Positions 8,723 to 13,986 of a stretch of 26,662 nt of DNA are shown piece by piece. This DNA comes from CAXGTL01 sp964012725 (lineage in GTDB: Archaea; Nanobdellota; Nanobdellia; Woesearchaeales; CAXGTL01): NCBI GenBank assembly GCA_964012725.1, contig CAXGTL010000014.1, positions 1 to 26,662 on the forward strand, in the 5' to 3' direction. The notes below the pieces were generated by a model. That model was not told the DNA's origin, ran no database searches, and saw only the letters and a program-made list of their open reading frames with translations. Made by a program: the position numbers and the translations under genes. Position 1 is the first letter of the stretch, and each line of letters begins with the position of its first letter.

Positions 8723-9322
8723 ATGGGATTATTTGGAATAGGAAAAAAGAAAAAATCAAAAGACTTAGGATTGGGAAATCTTCCTGAACTTCCACAATTA
8801 CCAGAATTACCTCCATTACCACAACAACAATCAAAAACAAAACTTCCTTCTTTAAGTAAAAAACCAATGCAATTAAAACCATTACCAGACATGGATATTC
8901 CTGAAATCAAAGTTAAACCAAGAAAAATAATAAGAAAGCAACCTGAAATGCATATTGAACAACCAATTAGAATTGAACAAGAAAAACCAAAAAGACAAAT
9001 TAGAAATATAATTAAAAGACCATTAAGTGTTTTATCAAAAGCAAAAAGATATGAAGATAAAGCAGTAAGAATTGAAGAAGAAGAATTAGAAGAGATACAT
9101 GAACATATAATGAAAAAACCTGTTTATGTTGAAGGAAATTTATTCAAAGAAATGCTAACTGATATTTCAATAATGAATAGTGAATTAAAAGAGTGTAATG
9201 ATTCTTTAGAAAAAGTTAAATCAATTGAAAATAGGAAAGGAACAAAATTCAGTAATTTCAAATCAAGTATATTAAGTACACAAAGAAAATTAATCTTAAT
9301 TGACAAATTATTATTTAAATAA
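8723..9322 (+). CDS. Conserved coiled-coil protein with proline-rich N-terminus
   Basis: I do not recognise a named family. The ATG at 8723 is chosen because the ribosome site AGGGGTG sits just before it; longer frames reaching upstream lack a site and run into the promoter. The 199-residue product starts MGLFGIGKKKK, then has a Pro/Leu/Gln-rich linker (ELPQLPELPPLP at about 21-32). A basic Lys/Arg stretch spans about residues 60-110. The C-terminal helical domain of about 65 residues starts KKPVYVEGNLFKEML and ends RKLILIDKLLFK. That domain is repeated in the next gene. No signal peptide or membrane segment is seen. It heads a three-gene cluster with short gaps. A structural or nucleic-acid-associated role is possible, but nothing in the sequence proves it. 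Confidence 0.8.
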   Translation: MGLFGIGKKKKSKDLGLGNLPELPQLPELPPLPQQQSKTKLPSLSKKPMQLKPLPDMDIPEIKVKPRKIIRKQPEMHIEQPIRIEQEKPKRQIRNIIKRPLSVLSKAKRYEDKAVRIEEEELEEIHEHIMKKPVYVEGNLFKEMLTDISIMNSELKECNDSLEKVKSIENRKGTKFSNFKSSILSTQRKLILIDKLLFK

Positions 9323-9347
9323 ATTAAATAAATCCGAGGTGGATAAT

Positions 9348-9587
9348 ATGGAAGAATCAAATGAAATAATGCCTGTTTATGTTAAAGTTAATGAATATAA
9401 AGAAGTCTTAGAAGTAGTTAATCTTATTAAAAACAAAATAAAAGACGCAAGACAAACATTAGAAGATATAAATAGATTAAAGAATGAAGAAGATGCTGAA
9501 TTAGAAATCTGGCACACAAGTATTGAAGAAGTTGAAAGAAAAATTGATTTTATTGATAAAATAATGTTTGAACCTGAAGCATTATAA
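9348..9587 (+). CDS. Small helical protein, paralogue of the preceding C-terminal domain
   Basis: This 79-residue protein starts at the ATG that follows GAGGTGG by a few bases. It is almost entirely the same domain as the end of the upstream protein. MPVYVKVNEYKEVLEVV matches KPVYVEGNLFKEMLTDI, and VERKIDFIDKIMF matches TQRKLILIDKLLF at the same spacing. It is acidic and predicted helical, with one Trp near residue 56. There is a 25-nt gap after the previous gene and a 15-nt gap before the next, so the three are probably one operon. The family is unknown to me. Confidence 0.8.
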   Translation: MEESNEIMPVYVKVNEYKEVLEVVNLIKNKIKDARQTLEDINRLKNEEDAELEIWHTSIEEVERKIDFIDKIMFEPEAL

Positions 9588-9602
9588 GTTTGGTGGAACT
9601 GA

Positions 9603-10025
9603 ATGGCAAAGAAAAAAGCTAAAAAGAAAACAAGAACAAAAAAAAAGAAACATGTACCTAAAAAAGAATTATTTTATGTAGGTGTAAGAAATTCAGTAGA
9701 TGTTAGAAGAAACATTCTTGAATCTACAAAAGAATTTGTTCAAGTTCTACAAATGTATAGTAATTTTATCAAACTTCGTGGAGACATTAGTGACAAAGTA
9801 GAAAAGCTTCAGAAAGATATTAAAAAAATAAAAGCATTAAACTCAAGATTAAAAAGACTTATGCCAGATACAGGATTAAGAGCAGGTTTAGTTAAAAAGA
9901 AAAAACCTAAAAAAGAAAAACAAGAAAAAACACACAAGAAAAAGCATGCAAAACCTGTATCAGAGTTAGATCAATTAGAATCTGAGTTAAATATGATTGA
10001 ATCTAAGTTGAATAAGATTAGGTGA
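9603..10025 (+). CDS. Lysine-rich coiled-coil protein
   Basis: This 140-residue protein has a very basic N-terminus (15 of the first 21 residues are Lys or Arg). A central helical region of about 70 residues follows, from LFYVGVRNSVDVRRNIL to LNSRLKRLMP. Then comes a second lysine-rich stretch and a short C-terminal coiled coil, LDQLESELNMIESKLNKI. The central part begins with a YVGV strand-like motif like the PVYV start of the two upstream proteins and may be a distant third copy. The ribosome site GGTGGA precedes the ATG. The charge pattern would suit binding nucleic acid, but no known fold is recognisable. A T-rich tract follows the stop. Confidence 0.78.
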   Translation: MAKKKAKKKTRTKKKKHVPKKELFYVGVRNSVDVRRNILESTKEFVQVLQMYSNFIKLRGDISDKVEKLQKDIKKIKALNSRLKRLMPDTGLRAGLVKKKKPKKEKQEKTHKKKHAKPVSELDQLESELNMIESKLNKIR

Positions 10026-10039
10026 TTTTCTTTTTTTTT
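10026..10039 (+). terminator. T-rich terminator
   Basis: TTTTC followed by nine T lies immediately past the stop of the three-gene cluster. Oligo-T tracts without a hairpin are the usual archaeal termination signal. Confidence 0.6.
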
Positions 10040-10102
10040 ATTATATTTATAATATATATTACCATACCTTTTTATATAATTCTTTAATCTTCTATACTAC
10101 AT

Positions 10103-10265
10103 GTGGGGATGCCGGAGTGGTCAAACGGGATAGTTTTTTGGCATCCAAATGCTAAATAATCCAAACTCAAAATATAAGGTTTATAAGGCCTAAAAAGCCT
10201 ATAAACGACCCAATGAGCCATCTATTGGCTTAGTGCCTACGGGGGTTCAAACCCCTCTCCCCACA
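10103..10265 (+). tRNA. tRNA-Leu(CAA) with two introns
   Basis: The acceptor stem GTGGGGA/TCCCCAC closes the gene, with discriminator A at 10265. The D-arm is CCG..CGG, the T-arm GGGGG-TTCAAAC-CCCTC, and there is a 15-nt long variable arm at 10226-10240, so it is a type II tRNA. A continuous anticodon arm does not exist. Removing 10134-10164 (31 nt, between positions 30 and 31) and 10172-10219 (48 nt, at the usual 37/38 site) leaves stem ATAGA/TCTAT around loop CTCAAAA, with anticodon CAA at 10168-10170. The mature length is then 84 nt, normal for tRNA-Leu. The second intron holds a hairpin, GTTTATA-A-GGC with GCCTATAAAC. Exact junctions may shift by one or two bases. Confidence 0.85.
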
Positions 10266-10301
10266 CTCCTACTTACTTATATATATACCACAATAGAAAA
10301 G

Positions 10302-10354
10302 CATATAAATACTTAATTTAACCTAAATACATTAAACAAAGGGGGATTGATTAT
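10302..10354 (+). promoter_or_regulatory. PCNA promoter and ribosome binding site
   Basis: A TATA box, CATATAAATA, lies at 10302-10311. The ribosome site GGGGGATTGA at 10341-10350 is 4 nt before the ATG. The expected start site near 10335 gives a short leader. Confidence 0.6.
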
Positions 10355-11098
10355 ATGAGACTAACTTTAGCAGAACCAAAATACTTGAAAGACAGCATTA
10401 CTATAATTTCTGGCTTAGTAAACGAAGCTACATTTAAAATAAAACCAGAAGCAATTGAATTAGTAGCAATGGACCCAGCAAATGTTGCAATGGTCATATT
10501 TAAATTATTATCAAGCAGTTTTACAGAGTATGATGTAAAGAATGAAGTAGAAATAGCAATCAACTTAAACAATTTTAAACAAATATTAAGAAGAATAAAG
10601 CCAAATGACATGTTAACATTAGAACTTGATGAAAACAAGCTAAAAATTACATTAAAAGGCGATACAAAAAGAACATTTTCTTTACCAATCATTGAATTAG
10701 ATGAAAGAGAACAAAAAATACCTGACTTAAGTTTTAATACACAAATAAAAATTAATTCAATAACATTTAATGAAGCAGTTGAAGATGCAGATATTATTGC
10801 AGAATCTGTTTTATTAATGGCAGAAGCTGAAAAATTTATGATTAATGCAGAAGGAGATCTATCAAAAGCAAGTATTGAAATAAAAAAGTCTGATTCAACA
10901 TCTATAAATACAACATCAACAGATCAAATCAAAGCTAAATATTCAATAGAATACTTGAAAAAGATGATAGTTGCATCTAAACTATGTGATGATGTAATAA
11001 TTAACTTTAGTAAGGATTATCCATTAAAACTTGAGTATAAAGTTATAGATAAACTGATGATGAACTTTATATTGGCTCCAAGAGTGGAGAATGATTAA
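10355..11098 (+). CDS. pcn: DNA polymerase sliding clamp (PCNA)
   Basis: This 247-residue protein forms the trimeric ring that tethers replicative polymerase, ligase and FEN1 to DNA. The N-terminal domain has the EAIELVAMDPANVAMVIFKL block (residues 30-49), typical of archaeal PCNA. Next is the linker region with LTLELDENKLKITLKGD, then the C-terminal domain with YSIEYLKKMIVASKLCDDV and DYPLKLEY. The length is standard. It has its own promoter and a T-rich tract after the stop, and is flanked by tRNA-Leu upstream and a small zinc-ribbon gene downstream. Confidence 0.96.
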   Translation: MRLTLAEPKYLKDSITIISGLVNEATFKIKPEAIELVAMDPANVAMVIFKLLSSSFTEYDVKNEVEIAINLNNFKQILRRIKPNDMLTLELDENKLKITLKGDTKRTFSLPIIELDEREQKIPDLSFNTQIKINSITFNEAVEDADIIAESVLLMAEAEKFMINAEGDLSKASIEIKKSDSTSINTTSTDQIKAKYSIEYLKKMIVASKLCDDVIINFSKDYPLKLEYKVIDKLMMNFILAPRVEND

Positions 11099-11113
11099 TT
11101 CTTGATTTATTGA

Positions 11114-11127
11114 TTTTTTTTTATTTT
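11114..11127 (+). terminator. T-rich terminator after PCNA
   Basis: A run of nine T, then A and TTTT, starts about 15 nt past the PCNA stop. Confidence 0.5.
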
Positions 11128-11234
11128 ATATATTAATTACAGATAACTTTATATAGTAAATCCTATTTAATCATATATAACTCATATATAATCTATATAT
11201 GACAAAATCATATTAACAAAGGAGGAATGATAAT

Positions 11235-11387
11235 ATGTCAGAAGCAAGATGCATGAAGTGTAAAAAACAAGTTAAAATTAAGAACGAATCTGAGTATAAG
11301 ATGAAAAATGGTATGTTAGCAGCAAGGGGAGTATGTCCTGATTGTGGAACAAAAGTTTTCAGAATTCTAGGAAAAGCTAAAAAGTAA
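11235..11387 (+). CDS. Small zinc-ribbon protein (DUF5679-like)
   Basis: This 50-residue protein starts MSEARCMKCKKQVKIKN. It carries two CxxC pairs: C6/C9 and C34/C37 (RGVCPDCGTKVFRI). That spacing and the MKNGMLAARG middle are those of the DUF5679 single zinc ribbon common in archaea. The function is unknown. The ribosome site GGAGGAATGAT is among the strongest in the window, and TATA-like ATATATAA repeats lie upstream, so it should be well expressed on its own. A long T-rich tract follows the stop. Confidence 0.85.
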   Translation: MSEARCMKCKKQVKIKNESEYKMKNGMLAARGVCPDCGTKVFRILGKAKK

Positions 11388-11388
11388 A

Positions 11389-11414
11389 TTTTTCTTTTTT
11401 TTCTTAATTTTTTT
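11389..11414 (+). terminator. T-rich terminator
   Basis: Three consecutive T tracts broken by single C or AA bases begin 2 nt past the stop of the zinc-ribbon gene. Confidence 0.6.
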
Positions 11415-11457
11415 ATATATATTTTATTAAGAGATAATTATCATTCTAAAAAGAAAG

Positions 11458-11673
11458 TGGGGATGCCGGGATTTGAACCCAGATTTCAACTCCTAATATC
11501 ATACAATACTAGGATCCGTTGGTCTCTTCATAAGAAGCGACAGACCAATAGTTAATCATTGCATTTCTGCTCATCGCTCCATTTCTGGAGCCAACTATTT
11601 AAACCAGATTGTGTATAAACACCAATCTTCTAGCCAAGTTGTACGGAAAAGCTTTCCTTTATACTACATCCCC
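11458..11673 (-). tRNA. tRNA-Trp(CCA) with three introns
   Basis: Acceptor GGGGATG/CATCCCC (discriminator A) and T-arm CTGGG-TTCAAAT-CCCGG frame the gene. The anticodon stem is GTTGG (11595-11591) with CCAAC (11522-11518) around CTCCAGA, anticodon CCA at 11588-11586. This requires removal of 11584-11524 (61 nt) at 37/38, the site where many archaeal tRNA-Trp genes carry an intron. The D-arm also needs removal of about 50 nt (near 11659-11610). That leaves GTAT-AATCTGGTTT-AAAT, which matches the D-loops of tRNA-Ser and tRNA-Ile here, though the stem is weak. The variable region, 11517-11483, is 35 nt instead of 5, implying a 30-nt intron with a CCTAGTAT/ATATTAGG hairpin. The mature length becomes 75 nt. 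Confidence 0.85.
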
Positions 11674-11731
11674 ATTGGCTTATATTAAGAATAATGTAGT
11701 CCTTTTTAAATATTACTAAAATATTAGAAAT

Positions 11732-12076
11732 CTATATATCTTTATTTTTAATTTTATCATATCTCATTATATGTTTATTATTCATTGGCTTAATTTTTTT
11801 GAAAAATCTCTCTATTTCCTTTTGTCTTACTAAATAAATTTTCCAAGAATTAAAACCTCTATAAACTTCTTTTTGAACTTTTGTAGGATTAAAACCAAGC
11901 TTTAATAATGCATTACGAACTGAAATCAATGTTTCTTCACATGCGAATTTAAATTGTATTTGAGCATATTTATCATATTTACAATAAACACAACCATCAC
12001 CAATCATAATACCTATTATTTCAGCCAAATCTACTGAATATTCTATTTTTTTATTAGATCTTATTATTTGTATCAC
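11732..12076 (-). CDS. LAGLIDADG homing endonuclease, compact
   Basis: This 114-residue product carries one LAGLIDADG motif, LAEIIGIMIGDG (residues 18-29), whose acidic residue would bind the catalytic metal. The expected strand-helix pattern follows: IQFKFACEETLISVRNAL, a GFNSWKIYLVRQ segment, and ERFFKKIKPMNNKHIMRY near the end. One motif means it would act as a homodimer. It is shorter than most single-motif enzymes, so it may be compact or decaying. It stands alone between two tRNA genes that carry several introns, on the same strand. The assigned GTG start overlaps the ribosome site GAGGTGA, so initiation may instead use an ATA codon 5-8 nt downstream. No ATG is available in that region. 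Confidence 0.75.
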   Translation of the reverse strand: MIQIIRSNKKIEYSVDLAEIIGIMIGDGCVYCKYDKYAQIQFKFACEETLISVRNALLKLGFNPTKVQKEVYRGFNSWKIYLVRQKEIERFFKKIKPMNNKHIMRYDKIKNKDI

Positions 12077-12082
12077 CTCATT

Positions 12083-12180
12083 AAGATTTTCTTCATTATT
12101 ATTAGAAAATCTTTAAGGAAAAAAGAGGATGTTAAGCTAACCTACATAAGTAATTTTTAGGTTAAAAATCAAAAATTACT
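12083..12180 (-). promoter_or_regulatory. Structured leader upstream of the endonuclease gene
   Basis: A perfect 9-bp hairpin (AAGATTTTC with GAAAATCTT, 12083-12091 and 12105-12113) ends 3 nt before the ribosome site. Farther upstream two helices compete. AGTAATTTTT pairs with AAAAATTACT (12149-12158 and 12171-12180), and TAACCTA with TAGGTTA (12138-12144 and 12158-12164). They overlap, so only one can form. This could control expression, or the palindromes could be scars of insertion. Confidence 0.45.
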
Positions 12181-12265
12181 ATTTAGTTGGTTTGCGTATC
12201 CTATTTTTAATAGATTTCATACTTTATATATCTTACGAGTGACCAGTGACAGAAGTAATAAAAAA

Positions 12266-12465
12266 TGGGCCTGCGGAGACTTTCATATTATAATAATATT
12301 TTGAACTCCGGACCGCCCGATCTCTGAAATAATTCTTTATCAGTCGGGTGCTCTAGTTGTCCGACCTCTCAAGGTTTTTATCGTGGGGCTAAGCAAACGC
12401 AGTTTGCGTATGCCACACCATCCCGATTGAACCTGATAAGGTTCACCAGACTAAGCCACAGGCCC
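12266..12465 (-). tRNA. tRNA-Ile(GAT) with three introns
   Basis: Acceptor GGGCCTG/CAGGCCC with discriminator A closes a 200-nt gene. Removing 12444-12355 (90 nt, D-loop), 12337-12322 (16 nt, at 37/38) and 12300-12281 (20 nt, T-loop 58/59) leaves a textbook 74-nt tRNA. D-arm is GCTT-AGTCTGGTA-GAGC, anticodon arm CCCGA-CTGATAA-TCGGG, variable loop CGGTC, T-arm CGGAG-TTCAAGT-CTCCG. The anticodon GAT is at 12341-12339. The long D-loop intron contains AACCT-TATC-AGGTT and a hairpin around CGCAAAC-TGC-GTTTGC. Every stem pairs fully once the three segments are removed, which strongly supports the model. Confidence 0.92.
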
Positions 12466-12636
12466 ATGAAATAACTATATATAAATATATACAATTAATA
12501 TAAAAGAAAAATATTTATTTTATAAAGGTATCGTTTATATCTTAACAGCTCTATACATTGTCAAAACAACAATCAAAAATCACTACACAAAAGAAGTACT
12601 AAAGTTTTAAATAAACTAAACCACAACATATACAAA
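12466..12636. other. AT-rich intergenic stretch
   Basis: No gene, RNA fold or repeat stands out here. Its left end (12470-12510) has TATA-like sequence that could serve the leftward tRNA-Ile gene. Confidence 0.4.
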
Positions 12637-12878
12637 TACCATTTAAAGAGATAATTCGGTTGTTTAGGAAATAAACATTTTCAGATTACCTCTGTCAGAT
12701 GTACGGCATTTAATATGGTGACTGGACTTTACCTCACTATACGAAACTCAACATCTGTTAAGTTTGTCCAAATTTGGGAGTCAAAAAAGCGTTTAATAAT
12801 TGGTAAATATCTGGAGAGTTGATCGTTTCATTTTACATTTACCAAACCTTTTTTACCGTGTCCAGGCTTTAAATGGTA
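12637..12878. ncRNA. Candidate 242-nt structured RNA closed by a 12-bp helix
   Basis: The ends pair perfectly: TACCATTTAAAG at 12637-12648 with CTTTAAATGGTA at 12867-12878. On the minus strand there are also a hairpin TTGGTAAAT/ATTTACCAA, a 9-bp hairpin AAACTTAAC-AGAT-GTTGAGTTT, and CTGGAC pairing with GTCCAG. The GC content is above that of the flanks and no reading frame is open. On the minus strand, TGAGGTAAAGTCC and GACAGAG look like conserved pieces of RNase P RNA. They are only about 27 nt apart, too close for a normal RNase P. Identity and strand are open. Confidence 0.5.
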
Positions 12879-12890
12879 GAATTATTTTTC

Positions 12891-13742
12891 TTATCTTTCT
12901 AACTTAACAACACTTTTCAAAGAATGTATTGCAACTTTTATCTGATCATCACTTGGCTCTCTTGTTGTAAGCTTTTGTAACCACATACCTGGCGTGATAA
13001 TAGCTTTAAAAAACCAATTGTTACAGAACTTTGCACTTAATTTTAGAATTTCATATGAAATTCCAGCAATCACTGGTATCAACACAATTCTAGCTAATAA
13101 CTTAATCCACCATGATTCTGATAATACAAATGAAAATATAATAATACTAATAACTAACACAATCAAAATAAAAGAAGTACCACATCTAGGATGTTTTGTT
13201 GAAAACTTTTTACAATTCTTAGTATTTAGTTTCAAACCTGAATCATAACAATTAACAGCTTTATGTTCAGCACCATGAAATTCAAACAATACTTTAATAT
13301 CATCCATAAACGCAATTATTGCAAGATATATTACAAAAACAGTTACTCTAAATAAACCATCAACTAAATTAAAAACTAATGCACTTGAAAAATTAAATAA
13401 CTTTGTTAAATACAAAGGCAGAACAATAAAAAATAATATAGTAAAAAAAGCAGATGTGAATAATACAAAAAATAATTCTTTAAAAGTAAATTCTTCATCT
13501 TCATCAGCTTGTTGATTAGCACTCCATATTAATGTTTTAATTCCAATAATAAGAATTTGTAATAATTGAAAAAAACCTCTAATAAAAGGCAGATACAAAA
13601 AGTCAAACCTATACCTTCTTATTCTTTTACTTTGGCTTTTGATCTTTCCTTCTTTCAGAACACTAACACAATAATGATTATCAGACTTCATCATAACTCC
13701 TTCTATTACTGCTTGTCCACCTATTGGAAGCTTTTTTGTCAT
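12891..13742 (-). CDS. YqhQ-like membrane protein (DUF1385)
   Basis: This 283-residue product has the DUF1385 signatures PIGGQAVIEGVMM near the start, FHGAEHKAVNCYDSG in the middle and KHPRCGTSFILIV after it. Hydrophobic segments cover about residues 85-115 and 125-150, with two more after the HPRCGTSF block, so it is an integral membrane protein. The His/Glu/Cys residues of FHGAEHK and HPRCGT could bind metal; the family's function is unknown. I place the start at the ATG at 13742. The GGTGGA 5 nt before it is a good ribosome site, and the upstream GTG at 13754 lies inside that site. A TATA box, CTTTTATATATAAAC, lies at 13761-13775. Confidence 0.9.
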   Translation of the reverse strand: MTKKLPIGGQAVIEGVMMKSDNHYCVSVLKEGKIKSQSKRIRRYRFDFLYLPFIRGFFQLLQILIIGIKTLIWSANQQADEDEEFTFKELFFVLFTSAFFTILFFIVLPLYLTKLFNFSSALVFNLVDGLFRVTVFVIYLAIIAFMDDIKVLFEFHGAEHKAVNCYDSGLKLNTKNCKKFSTKHPRCGTSFILIVLVISIIIFSFVLSESWWIKLLARIVLIPVIAGISYEILKLSAKFCNNWFFKAIITPGMWLQKLTTREPSDDQIKVAIHSLKSVVKLER

Positions 13743-13808
13743 TAATTCCACCAAATATTTGTTTATATATAAAAGTTATTAAAGAATGTGATAGTAAACT
13801 TAAATAAA

Positions 13809-13920
13809 GAAACTTAAATTCGTCTGTGCCATCGATGTCATTAATGTCGTAGACATTGATGGCATGGCCAGATGGAGTTTTATGAATAAAATGAATAAAA
13901 CGGAATAGGATTTAAGTTTC
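13809..13920. ncRNA. Candidate structured RNA element, copy 2
   Basis: The closing helix is GAAACTTAAATTC (13809-13821) with GGATTTAAGTTTC (13908-13920), 13 bp with one G-U. The core matches the element at 6331 almost base for base: CGTCTGTGCCATC, then a hairpin AATGTC-GTA-GACATT (13843-13857), GATGGCATGGCCAGATG, and ATGAATAAAATGAATAAAA. It ends GGAATAGGATTT. Where copy 1 has a T-A pair in the hairpin, this copy has G-C, a compensated change. The closing helices have unrelated sequence yet both pair. It lies between the SMC stop and the YqhQ promoter. Confidence 0.72.
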
Positions 13921-13986
13921 AGAACAGAAAATAGTTAACCCTAGAACAAAGAATGGATTATATTAAGAATCATGAACTAATCAAAC

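Noticed and set aside
11641..11664. D-arm of tRNA-Trp as GTAT...GTAC with a 16-nt loop
   Set aside because: It pairs well locally but gives an oversized loop and leaves about 44 nt unexplained before the anticodon stem. The alternative spliced loop AATCTGGTTT matches other D-loops in the window and gives normal length.
12266..12465. SRP (7S) RNA at the structured, GC-rich stretch near 12300-12460
   Set aside because: No helix 8 motif with its GNAR loop is present, and the sequence resolves fully into a three-intron tRNA-Ile.
12637..12878. RNase P RNA assignment for the 242-nt element
   Set aside because: Only short stretches resemble conserved regions I and V. Region I carries an extra base, and the two are separated by about 27 nt, leaving no room for P5, P7 and P15. 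Kept as an unidentified structured RNA.
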